Part shown: piece after piece, positions 31,655 through 38,020 of the stretch
How the letters are laid out: every line of letters starts with the position of its first letter
Numbering within the stretch: position 1 is the stretch's first letter
Assembly: GCA_963662155.1 (NCBI GenBank)
Contig: OY759268.1
Location: 58,320,969-58,384,968, forward strand
Length of the DNA stretch: 64,000 nt
Source: Lamellibrachia columna
Taxonomy: Eukaryota > Annelida > Polychaeta > Sabellida > Siboglinidae
Reading direction: 5' to 3'
Notes under the pieces: model-generated
The model's database searches: none
What the model was told of the DNA's origin: nothing
What the model saw: only the letters and a program-made list of their open reading frames with translations
Program-made: the position numbers and the translations under genes

Positions 31655-31661
31655 TTATATA
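31655..31661 (-). promoter_or_regulatory. TATA box of the polymerase gene
   Basis: TATATAA on the minus strand, in the context CTATATAAC, 57-63 bp upstream of the polymerase ATG at 31598. The same CTATATAA core occurs before two accessory genes (34987-34993 and 35802-35808). Position and match support a core promoter; the start of transcription is not visible. Confidence 0.6.
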
Positions 31662-31742
31662 GTGGTGGTGGTGGTGGTGGTGATGGTGGTGGTGATGGTG
31701 GTGGTGGTGGTGGTGGTGGTGGTGGTGGTGGTGATGATGGTG
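31662..31742. repeat. (GGT)n microsatellite
   Basis: GGT/GAT trinucleotides directly upstream of the polymerase TATA box. The stretch 31743-32254 that follows has 'cttgtgggttt' twice (31969, 32060) and a (GA)n tract at 32195-32221. I support no gene there. Confidence 0.95.
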
Positions 31743-32254
31743 GAGGTTATTGGTGAAGGGTGTATCACCTATGGTGGTATTGGCAACTGTGTGTCCCGCT
31801 ATCCATGGCTACGGGTTATATTTCAACTCATGACAACACCACTCACAACACGTTTCGTTCATTGTAAGACGTTTTATTGCGTATATAAAGACATAGCGAT
31901 ATACATAATATATACATATACATATACACGGTTAGACCTATATAATTACTATGATGATGTTGATTACTTGTGGGTTTGTGGGAATGTTACATCCTCGCCA
32001 GTGACCCCTAGCTTACGGTCGGTTATCGACACGCCAGTGGCTAGTACAATGATTATTAACTTGTGGGTTTTTACACCGCGACAGAGGTTCCGTACAATGA
32101 TGTAATATATAGGTTGGTATGTATATTTATATATATGTATTACTATATGTCTTGCAAATACAATATGTGCGCGAATACATACATACAATACAGGCGAGAG
32201 AGAGAGAGAGCGAGAGAGAGACACTACCTACTAATATTCCGTTGCAAACGGTGC

Positions 32255-32371
32255 TTATTGAAATGCGGGGGTTGCAATCATGAAATCAACAATTATCTGT
32301 ATTAAATTATGTATTGTGCGTCTTCTCTCGTCCCTTGCTAGCACGGGTGCTTCCTCTTCCTCCCTCTCCTC
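32255..32371 (-). CDS. Exon-like cassette D (acidic, 38 aa, terminal)
   Basis: It opens directly after TTATGTAG and reads EERVREEEAPVLARDERRRT, then a hydrophobic helix (IHNLIQIIVDFMI), ending in TAA at 32255. Acidic start, [EV]AP-V, R-[DE]E-x-RR and hydrophobic end are shared with cassettes A-C upstream. There is no ATG at its head, so it makes sense only as a spliced 3'-terminal exon entered in phase 0. Coding status is inferred from the paralogy and the repeated acceptor. Confidence 0.42.
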   Translation of the reverse strand, partial: EEREEEEAPVLARDERRRTIHNLIQIIVDFMIATPAFQ

Positions 32372-32391
32372 CTACATAACAAGAAATGCGT

Positions 32392-32532
32392 CTACTGTAT
32401 TCGTATACTGATATAATGTTTTCTATTATCTTTACTAATTTCAATAATGTGGTCAGCAATGTCGTTCATTAAATCATGTAATGGACGTCTCATCTCGTCC
32501 CTTGCTGGCACCTCGTCCTCCCTCTCCTGCTC
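32392..32532 (-). CDS. Exon-like cassette C (acidic, 46 aa, terminal)
   Basis: It opens after GTTATGTAG with EQEREDEVPARDEMRRPLHD, then LMNDIADHIIEISKDN, and ends in TAG at 32392. It is closest to cassette D: the DNA encoding VPARDE and LARDE, and the acceptor, are nearly the same. It has no usable ATG at its start. As a spliced terminal exon in phase 0 it would append a 46-residue tail. Whether it is expressed is unknown. Confidence 0.42.
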   Translation of the reverse strand, partial: EQEREDEVPARDEMRRPLHDLMNDIADHIIEISKDNRKHYISIRIQ

Positions 32533-32550
32533 CTACATAACACAATAGAT

Positions 32551-32652
32551 CTACTGTTCATCGTTTGTTGATATCATGTATTCAAGTATCATGAACACTA
32601 ATTGTCGGCATGCACGTCTACGCAGTTCAATCGGTGACACAGGTACGTCATC
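32551..32652 (-). CDS. Exon-like cassette B (33 aa, terminal)
   Basis: It opens after GTTCTGTAG with DDVPVSPIELRRRACRQLVF, then MILEYMISTNDEQ, and ends in TAG at 32551. It shares the acidic-VPV-...-ELRR-hydrophobic layout with its neighbours but is shorter and the most diverged. Same phase-0 entry. Low to moderate confidence as a coding exon. Confidence 0.38.
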   Translation of the reverse strand, partial: DDVPVSPIELRRRACRQLVFMILEYMISTNDEQ

Positions 32653-32744
32653 CTACAGAACAAATTTAAGGATACCAATATATCACTCCATATTACGTCA
32701 TACACCAACTACTTCTAACTAGGTTATGTTTACTACTGCTACTA

Positions 32745-32852
32745 CTAATAATAATACTCTGTTGACGACGTCATATACGCGGAGACCAATACTTCAGATA
32801 GCTCCCGAATGCTGGCTGGGAGGACGGGTGCCTCGTCGTCATACTCTTCACT
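32745..32852 (-). CDS. Exon-like cassette A (35 aa, terminal)
   Basis: It opens after GTTATGTAG with SEEYDDEAPVLPASIRELSE and ends STEYYY before TAG at 32745. EAPVL is shared with cassette D. The acceptor could alternatively be the AG two bases later, which would change phase. It lies about 100 bp beyond the stop of the acidic 276-residue frame. Its coding role depends on splicing. Confidence 0.4.
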   Translation of the reverse strand, partial: SEEYDDEAPVLPASIRELSEVLVSAYMTSSTEYYY

Positions 32853-32954
32853 CTACATAACACCAATGTTAATATTACTAATAATACAATTATTACGTTT
32901 ACTACTAATTACCACCTATTTAAACACCAACAACAACATCTACTACTATGCCTA

Positions 32955-33384
32955 CTACCTAAGCGGTCGCGTTATTGCCCGCGGTTGACGGATGGCACAT
33001 CGCACGTATCGCTTTATGCGTTCTTGATACTCGGCGGAGAGTACCGTGCCGGCCAGTGCCCGACACACGTCGACCGTCACCTCTTCCACCGTGGCAGGGG
33101 CGGTTCTCCGCCACAGTTGAGTAATCATACGTGCGAGGTGCAGTTGCATTTTGTGGAAACACACCTTGTCCGTCTTGTCCGCGTCTTCTTCTTCTTCTTC
33201 GGTGTCGGCGGTGGCGTCGTCGTCGTCGTCCTCTTCGTGGGCATGCGCCGTCGACGTCAACGGCTGCGGCTCCGGCTCCGGCTTTGCGTGTGTGATCGTA
33301 CGTTGATCGGGGATGTCCACCTGTTCGCCGTCGCGGGTCAATACGACGGTTTTATCAGGGAATACATAGAGGGTCGTCAGGGAT

Positions 33385-33422
<38 letters not shown>

Positions 33423-33785
33423 CTGCTTGCGTTGGACGAGTGGTGGCGACGCGGGACTAAATTCGAAGTCCGCATCGTCGGCTTTCGCGGGCTCGGGGGA
33501 TGAGGCAATCGCATCCTCATCCTCACTGTAGTAATGGGGAGGGGTGTTTATAATGCACGCGTCTTCCACGGACTCAGAGTCCGATTCGATGGCCCACGGT
33601 GGTAGCAACTCCTCTTGGTTTGGCGGTGGCGAGTCGGCATTGGTCAGGGGTGATGGTGGGTAGAACGAGGTTGTCATCGAGGATGTCTTCAGCCTCTTCG
33701 CCGCTTGTGTCACCTTATCCTCGGTGTCGTGGTACAGCGCCGCCAGGTCGCGTTTATACGCGTTCTGGAGTTGCTCCAGGCCCAT
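32955..33785 (-). CDS. Acidic accessory protein (276 aa), unknown function
   Basis: The protein opens MGLEQLQNAYKRDLAALYHD. Low-complexity acidic tracts follow, including a run of 12 Asp at about 121-132 encoded by a (GTC)n-type repeat on the plus strand, and a second Glu/Asp tract near 187-202. The C-terminal 75 residues, KMQLHLARMITQLWRRTAP then VEEVTVDVCRALAGTVLSAE, look folded and helical. I do not recognise the family. The ATG at 33785 comes immediately after TTCAATAG, so the frame could begin at that ATG or be joined there by splicing. The start overlaps the neighbouring frame by 32 bp in another phase. Confidence 0.6.
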
Positions 33786-34380
33786 CTATTGAACAGAACG
33801 CATCGGTTACATTACGTGGGTTATAGTATTCCGCGTCGCCCTGCATATCGTTATTGTCGTATGTTTCGTACATACTCTTTCTAACCAATTCGGTCACTCG
33901 GTTACGCCATTTCATGGTCCCGCACGTTGCGATGACATCTATAGATAGCCACCGCAAGACGTGCATGACCATGCTGGTCGATGGCACGTAACGATCCTTA
34001 TCATCGTTTAGATTCATTATGCGTTCAACCTCGTCACTGGCATATCGCACACTGGCGGCCTCTAGCGCCTTATAGAATATGTTTTCATTGGTCATGGCTT
34101 CGGATCTATCACGTATCCTATCTAGACCGCTAACAGTAGCCTCCATATCATCGCTACTGCTAATGCTATAATGTGACGACGCACTGTTCTCCCCCTGGTC
34201 GTCATCTGATATTACAATCATTGGTGGCGGCGAACCGCTGTCCACCGAGGAGGAGAACAGTATTTCCGCACTGTTAGCCTGTAACAATTGCATTACCTTA
34301 GCGCGTCCATCGCCGTCGATGATGTCATCGCCGCTTCCGGTTGCCACTGCCGTGGCTGCCGCAGCGACGATCGAGCCAGC
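33754..34380 (-). CDS. Accessory ORF/exon, Ser/Asp-rich N-terminus, unknown function
   Basis: The frame is open from just after TTGACAG (34380, QAGSIVAAAA-type start in phase 0) to TGA at 33754, about 208 codons. The first in-frame ATG is at 34293 and would give 179 residues. The sequence has a SGSPPPMIVISDDDQGENSA stretch resembling SUMO-interaction or acidic-tail motifs, and a helical C-terminal part (MVMHVLRWLSIDVIATCGTM, then KWRNRVTELVRKSMYETYD). The GTG at 34347 is not a credible start. It lies 16 bp after the stop of the NADAR-OB gene, suggesting a second 3' module reached by splicing or a separate gene. Function unknown. Confidence 0.5.
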   Translation of the reverse strand, partial: AGSIVAAAATAVATGSGDDIIDGDGRAKVMQLLQANSAEILFSSSVDSGSPPPMIVISDDDQGENSASSHYSISSSDDMEATVSGLDRIRDRSEAMTNENIFYKALEAASVRYASDEVERIMNLNDDKDRYVPSTSMVMHVLRWLSIDVIATCGTMKWRNRVTELVRKSMYETYDNNDMQGDAEYYNPRNVTDAFCSIDGPGATPERV

Positions 34381-34396
34381 CTGTCAACGGAATGGT

Positions 34397-35605
34397 TCAC
34401 ACTGTGACTACTTCCATGTTGGCCACCGTGTAATTTACGTACGGTCCTGCCATACGTTTACGAATGGTCACCATGACTCGGGCCCCCCGCAGCAGGTCCA
34501 GTGCTGCATACCGCTCGGCATCTGACGTCATGTTTATGTAATCGTTCCCCGTGTATCCTAGCAACTGGACAGCCTTGTCATTAAATATGGTTCCCCACAC
34601 TTCGCTGCCGATGGCGTCTTGTAGGAGGACACGCATGGCGAACCGATACACTACACCCCGCTGCCATCGATGAATGGGACACACAAAGCCGTTGTTTTCG
34701 GGAATGACCCGTTTGTTGCACTGCTGACATGATGGATAAACGATATATTTCTCTTGAACGGCGATTTGTACTATGGTTAACGGTCGTCTTATTATATAGG
34801 TACCGTTACCTACCTGCTTCTCGAGTTGGCTCAGAGTGGTCATCATCTCAGCGTCCTGGTCGCTGGTTGTCTTGGTGACGGTGGTGGCGGCCATTTCTAC
34901 GTCTCTGCTGGTGCTGTTCGTGAAGGGTTTCGAAGTCGTCTGTGAAGCGGAGAGCGGTTGTATGCCTCGATCACTCCGAGTCGGGCTTATATAGCCCTCT
35001 CCCCGACTGTGGCGCGCTTTCTTATCGTCGCCCCTTGGTCGAGCGCGTGACGCCGATGCTGATGCTGCATGTCTGGTATCTGCGTCCGACCCTTGGTCGA
35101 TCACGTGATGCGACCGCTGGATGTCTGCCATCTGGCTGTACTCTGGAGTCTGATGTAATCGTATGGCCTCGCGTACTAGCATGGTTATATGACCTAGCAT
35201 GTTCTGACCGGCTTGACCACTGTATGTAAGTGCACCCCAGTATCCTTCCCGACTCTTGACCCATTCCTGCAACTGGGAATGCCCAGTGTCCAACAGTCGT
35301 TTACGTAGGGTTGGATCGCGATATTTAACGGTCACTAACCCATACATTAATGCATATCGTTGTCTCGTCCATTCTGCGCGTAACATTTCCTTTTCTCGTA
35401 TGTACTTGCTGAGCTGTTTCGCCTGTAGACCCGTGCGCGTGGCCAGCATCCTTTGCGCCGTCTGCATGTCGTCATGATGCATGCACTTCCGCCATTGATA
35501 CGCGCTTTCGACACTGGTGAATTCTCTATTACAGGCGTGTATCCTGCAGGCGTAGAAATTGGACAGGAACTGTTTACCACCTTTAAACCGTATAGGTTGG
35601 TTCAT
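34397..35605 (-). CDS. NADAR (YbiA-like) domain fused to an RPA1 C-terminal-like zinc OB fold
   Basis: This is a 402-residue frame from the ATG at 35605. Residues 5-149 form a NADAR/YbiA domain: FLSNFY (13-18), SVESAYQ (31-37), AK at 62-63, W79, TG at 107-108 and WGALTYSGQAGQNMLG (123-138). Members act on ADP-ribose-linked or N-glycosidic bonds; some bacterial ones reverse guanine ADP-ribosylation of DNA. Residues 150-280 form a low-complexity linker. Residues 287-402 look like the C-terminal OB fold of RPA1: zinc ligands C293, C296, C309 and H312, then YRFAMRVLLQDAIGSEVWGT and IFNDKAVQLLGYTGNDY, an ssDNA-binding fold. A phase-0 splice donor lies at Q264, and an internal TATA box and ATG (M238, 34894) could yield the OB part alone. 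An early, host-countering role is inferred. Confidence 0.8.
   Translation of the reverse strand: MNQPIRFKGGKQFLSNFYACRIHACNREFTSVESAYQWRKCMHHDDMQTAQRMLATRTGLQAKQLSKYIREKEMLRAEWTRQRYALMYGLVTVKYRDPTLRKRLLDTGHSQLQEWVKSREGYWGALTYSGQAGQNMLGHITMLVREAIRLHQTPEYSQMADIQRSHHVIDQGSDADTRHAASASASRARPRGDDKKARHSRGEGYISPTRSDRGIQPLSASQTTSKPFTNSTSRDVEMAATTVTKTTSDQDAEMMTTLSQLEKQVGNGTYIIRRPLTIVQIAVQEKYIVYPSCQQCNKRVIPENNGFVCPIHRWQRGVVYRFAMRVLLQDAIGSEVWGTIFNDKAVQLLGYTGNDYINMTSDAERYAALDLLRGARVMVTIRKRMAGPYVNYTVANMEVVTV
34808..34816 (-). other. Candidate 5' splice site CAG|GTAGGT in phase 0
   Basis: On the minus strand, CAG (codon for Q264) ends at 34814 and GTAGGT begins at 34813. It matches the donor consensus closely and lies exactly between codons. 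The acceptors downstream at 34380, 33785, 32852, 32652, 32532 and 32371 open frames in the same phase. If unused, translation continues into the OB fold. Confidence 0.5.
34987..34993 (-). promoter_or_regulatory. Internal TATA box inside the NADAR-OB gene
   Basis: TATATAA on the minus strand, in GGCTATATAAGCC, about 93-99 bp upstream of an ATG at 34894 with a good start context (GAAATGG). That spacing equals that of the plus-strand gene (TATA 35802, ATG 35895). It could drive a transcript whose first coding exon is the 27 codons up to the donor at 34813, or the OB domain alone. Confidence 0.45.
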
Positions 35606-35801
35606 GGTGACTTTATGACGTTAACATGTACAGTTACTGTCTTAACTACGCGTCGTTCTAGCACTGTAGAGTACGTAACCCCCTGCTTTTTTCCTTGCGT
35701 GATGGATGCCCGGTGTTGGTAGGCTGACAGTTGCCGGCCGCTTATCTGTTTTCTGATTAGTGTGGTATTGTTCCGAGGCTGATGTAAGTTCTAGCATGCT
35801 C

Positions 35802-35808
35802 TATATAA
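35802..35808 (+). promoter_or_regulatory. TATA box of the plus-strand accessory gene
   Basis: TATATAA in CTCTATATAAGACG, 87-93 bp upstream of the ATG at 35895. It lies in the 289-bp space between two divergent genes (35606-35894), so this is probably a bidirectional promoter region. Confidence 0.6.
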
Positions 35809-35894
35809 GACGTCTGGGTTCGTCGTGTCGTCATACCAACCGCCATTGTCGTCGACACCGTTAGTAGTTCTTCGATTCCACACACACACGCACA

Positions 35895-36712
35895 ATGTCT
35901 GTATTCGCCTTGCGCGATTGCATGGAGTTCGTCGTCGTCGCGGAACTCCTGCAGTCGGTACCTCTATTGCAGGGTATTGTGTGAGTATTTCTTTTATTTA
36001 TTTATTTATTTATTTCTATTTTGTTACTTTCATAGCTCTCCATAGCTCATACCTGTTTTAACTTATGCCTTTGCATATTGTGACTCTGATTGTGTCCTTT
36101 ACTTATTACAGCATTCCATGTTTCAACTGGGCGTGCGTGCTCATAGAGTTGATGGAGGACGCCCCCCTACGCCGGAGCTGCCAGGCGACCGTCCTGTTTC
36201 GGGAGGCGCTCTACGACGCCGGTCTCCTGTCGGCCTTCGGTGTACATGCCAGCCGTTGGCGCCACGTCATGGCTGCCATTGCGTTTCACTACGGCGATGG
36301 ATTTCGCAATACCTCGACCGCCTCCACAGAGTCGTGGGATGACGACTTGGCCGCCATCGACGCCGCCGTCACCGACGCTCACGCAGCCGACGAGGACTTC
36401 GACGACGCCGGAGAGTGGGACGACGACATAGCCGCCATAGACACCGCCACCGACGCCCACGAGGTCGAGGTGATGGCCTTCCGGGCCCATATGACCAAAT
36501 GGGAGCGGGTGATGCATGAGTTGGTCCTCATCCACGCCCCATTGTCCGCAACCGTTTTCCGTCACATTCACCTCGGTCCCGTCCATCTCCCATCACTCTT
36601 CCGGCGTCGTCGATCTGTATCGTTACGCATTGCGTTGGCGCGCAAGTTGACCACTCGCGCCATCCGACGGTCGTTGCTGACGGCATTCAACACCGTTCCA
36701 ACATGCCCTTGA
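35895..36712 (+). CDS. Spliced accessory gene, acidic repeat protein (228 aa), unknown function
   Basis: Exon 1 is 35895-35980 (ATG after CACACACGCACA, ends at GTGAGT). Exon 2 is 36112-36712 (after TTATTACAG). The 131-nt T-rich intron interrupts in phase 2, and the combined coding length is 687 nt with no internal stop. Without splicing, exon 1 would stop at once. The product has a short hydrophobic helix at the start and a middle with two copies of a WDDDxAAID motif (SWDDDLAAIDAAV and EWDDDIAAIDTAT). It ends in a basic tail (FRRRRSVSLRIALARKLTTR). No family is recognised. Its TATA box, divergent orientation and place by the terminus suggest a regulatory or early gene, but this is inference. 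Confidence 0.72.
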
Positions 36713-36781
36713 CTTTATTATAACTACCGTTGTTGTTGGCGGTATTAAACACCGTTCCAACATGAACTTGACTTTATTATA

Positions 36782-36782
<1 letters not shown>

Positions 36783-36854
<72 letters not shown>
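36783..36854. repeat. (ACT)n microsatellite
   Basis: About 24 uninterrupted ACT trinucleotides within the Polinton right arm. Confidence 0.97.
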
Positions 36855-37379
36855 GCTTTTATATTTGTACTTGTTCTTTTTTCGTTTTATTAAATTTGCA
36901 TCACCTTATATTCTCGTCTTGTATTGCGTTCTTGTTTCAACTGCGTGTTGGCACATTATATTATATTATATTTTATGTCCATTTTCGTCCTGCTACATTT
37001 TATTTAACGAACGGTCCGATTTCCCTCGTCCAGCGGTTATATTGTAGCCATGCATGTCGACTATTTATTCCCTTTTACACATTCGTCTTATCTTTATCGG
37101 TTTTAATTTTATCACGTATTATGTCCACTACATATAACAGGCTATAACATGCAGCGGTCCCACATCAATGTCGTCACTGCAACTTAGTTGCTGTTTATCG
37201 CTTATTAGCTCAGCTAACTTGCTACATTGTACAGATTAGCGTCCTTTGATCTCGCGCTATGGCTCACAGCTGGATAAACGCTTCGGCTTACAGTTAACTC
37301 CAGTCGTTCGGACGTCCAGTTGTCATTAGCTAACCACTCGGACTGGTCACTCCGTCGAGGTCACGGTCACGTGTTGTCG

Positions 37380-37441
37380 TGGGTGGGTGGGTGGGTGGGT
37401 GGGTGGGTGGGTGGGTGGGTGGGTGGGTGGTGGTGGGTGGG
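37380..37441. repeat. (GGGT)n microsatellite
   Basis: About 15 GGGT units with one interruption (GGTGGTGGGT) near the end, 50 bp inside the right terminal inverted repeat. A G-rich strand like this may form quadruplexes. Confidence 0.95.
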
Positions 37442-37491
37442 TGATATTACGTGTATTTTCTTTGTTCCTATGTCCATCATAGATGACCACC

Positions 37492-37703
37492 GGTCACTGT
37501 TCGTTCCTCCTCCGGTCGCTAGGGGCGCGGCACGCGCATGCGCGCCACGCTGCGCCGCCGCCGCCGCCAGGGGGCGCTCCAAGGTCTAATGCTGCTTTCT
37601 CATTGGCTGCGCGCACTCATTAGCGGTGGGCGATATTAGGGTCGTTTTACTTTGATCTTTTGATGGACCGATAAGGGGGTCCCAAAAACCTCTGCTAACT
37701 ACT
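37492..37703. repeat. Polinton right terminal inverted repeat, 212 bp
   Basis: Reverse complement of 19715-19926, ending CCTCTGCTAACTACT. I see no mismatch between the two ends. Confidence 0.96.
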
Positions 37704-37709
37704 TTTAGT
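37704..37709. repeat. Polinton target site duplication, right copy (TTTAGT)
   Basis: Identical to 19709-19714 and directly adjoining the right terminal repeat. Confidence 0.95.
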
Positions 37710-37901
37710 TATTAAATATTTAATGTAATATTTAGAAACCAGCAGAGCATCCGGCTAATCTGTTGAAAAAGAAGCTGTAAGTTTCAAGTGTACAACATTT
37801 ATCCATATATCTTTATACCTGTTATTTGATAGTCGTCATCTGATATGGTTTACAAGCCTAAAGGTGCACATGTAATTGTTGCATAAGGCATAATTATTTA
37901 C

Positions 37902-38020
37902 CAGTTGCATTGATCGTGGAGTTGGTGTTGTTCCTGGCGGTGAACGTGTAACACACTCCAGCATCAGTTACGGTCACCGGGAAATCTTCGTGACTGCATG
38001 GCGTTCCCTTCCACCGACAA
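37902..38020 (-). CDS. DEG/ENaC channel, exon 3
   Basis: The exon encodes SCRWKGTPCSHEDFPVTVTD, then AGVCYTFTARNNTNSTINAT. C-x-[WF]-x-G-x-P-C...DF...G-x-CYTF is the family's extracellular palm motif. The acceptor TGTTAG precedes 38020 and completes a Ser codon from the exon at 39534 (phase 2). The donor ACTG|GTAAAT lies after 37902 (phase 1). The acceptor and the first 30 or so bases are the first unit of a 22-copy 60-bp array, so upstream copies offer identical acceptors in the same frame. The Polinton-bearing intron begins at 37901. Confidence 0.87.

Larger units (their letters stand above)
36713..37491. other. Polinton right subterminal region: no gene seen
   Basis: Just after the stop, about 60 bp containing CACCGTTCCAACATG and ACTTGACTTTATTATAACTA are repeated (36690 and 36750). 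Two microsatellites follow, (ACT)n at 36783-36854 and (GGGT)n at 37380-37441. No open frame here is supported. Confidence 0.7.
19715..37703 (-). mobile_element. Complete Polinton/Maverick element, 17,989 bp
   Basis: The element is a self-synthesising DNA transposon/virus of the Polinton group. It has 6-bp target duplications and terminal inverted repeats beginning AG and ending CT. It encodes a full set of protein-primed polymerase, integrase, packaging ATPase, adenain-type protease, major and minor capsid proteins. The core module (20.2-31.6 kb) is on the minus strand; the right accessory module (32.2-36.7 kb) has genes on both strands. None of the core genes shows an internal stop or frameshift. 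The base composition is visibly richer in G+C than the flanking DNA. It lies in intron 3 of the DEG/ENaC gene, with its core genes in the same direction as the host gene. Confidence 0.97.

Noticed and set aside
31880..31889. Plus-strand TATATAAAG as a promoter
   Set aside because: No supported plus-strand gene follows within the Polinton left of 35.8 kb; the region is simple AT-rich repeat.
31964..32224. 86-codon minus-strand frame as a fifth cassette
   Set aside because: Does not share the acidic/RDE-RR layout of cassettes A-D, and I see no matching GTAG acceptor at a suitable place.
34294..34347. GTG start at 34347 for the 33754-34380 frame
   Set aside because: GTG is not a usual eukaryotic start; the frame continues upstream to an AG acceptor, or begins at ATG 34293.
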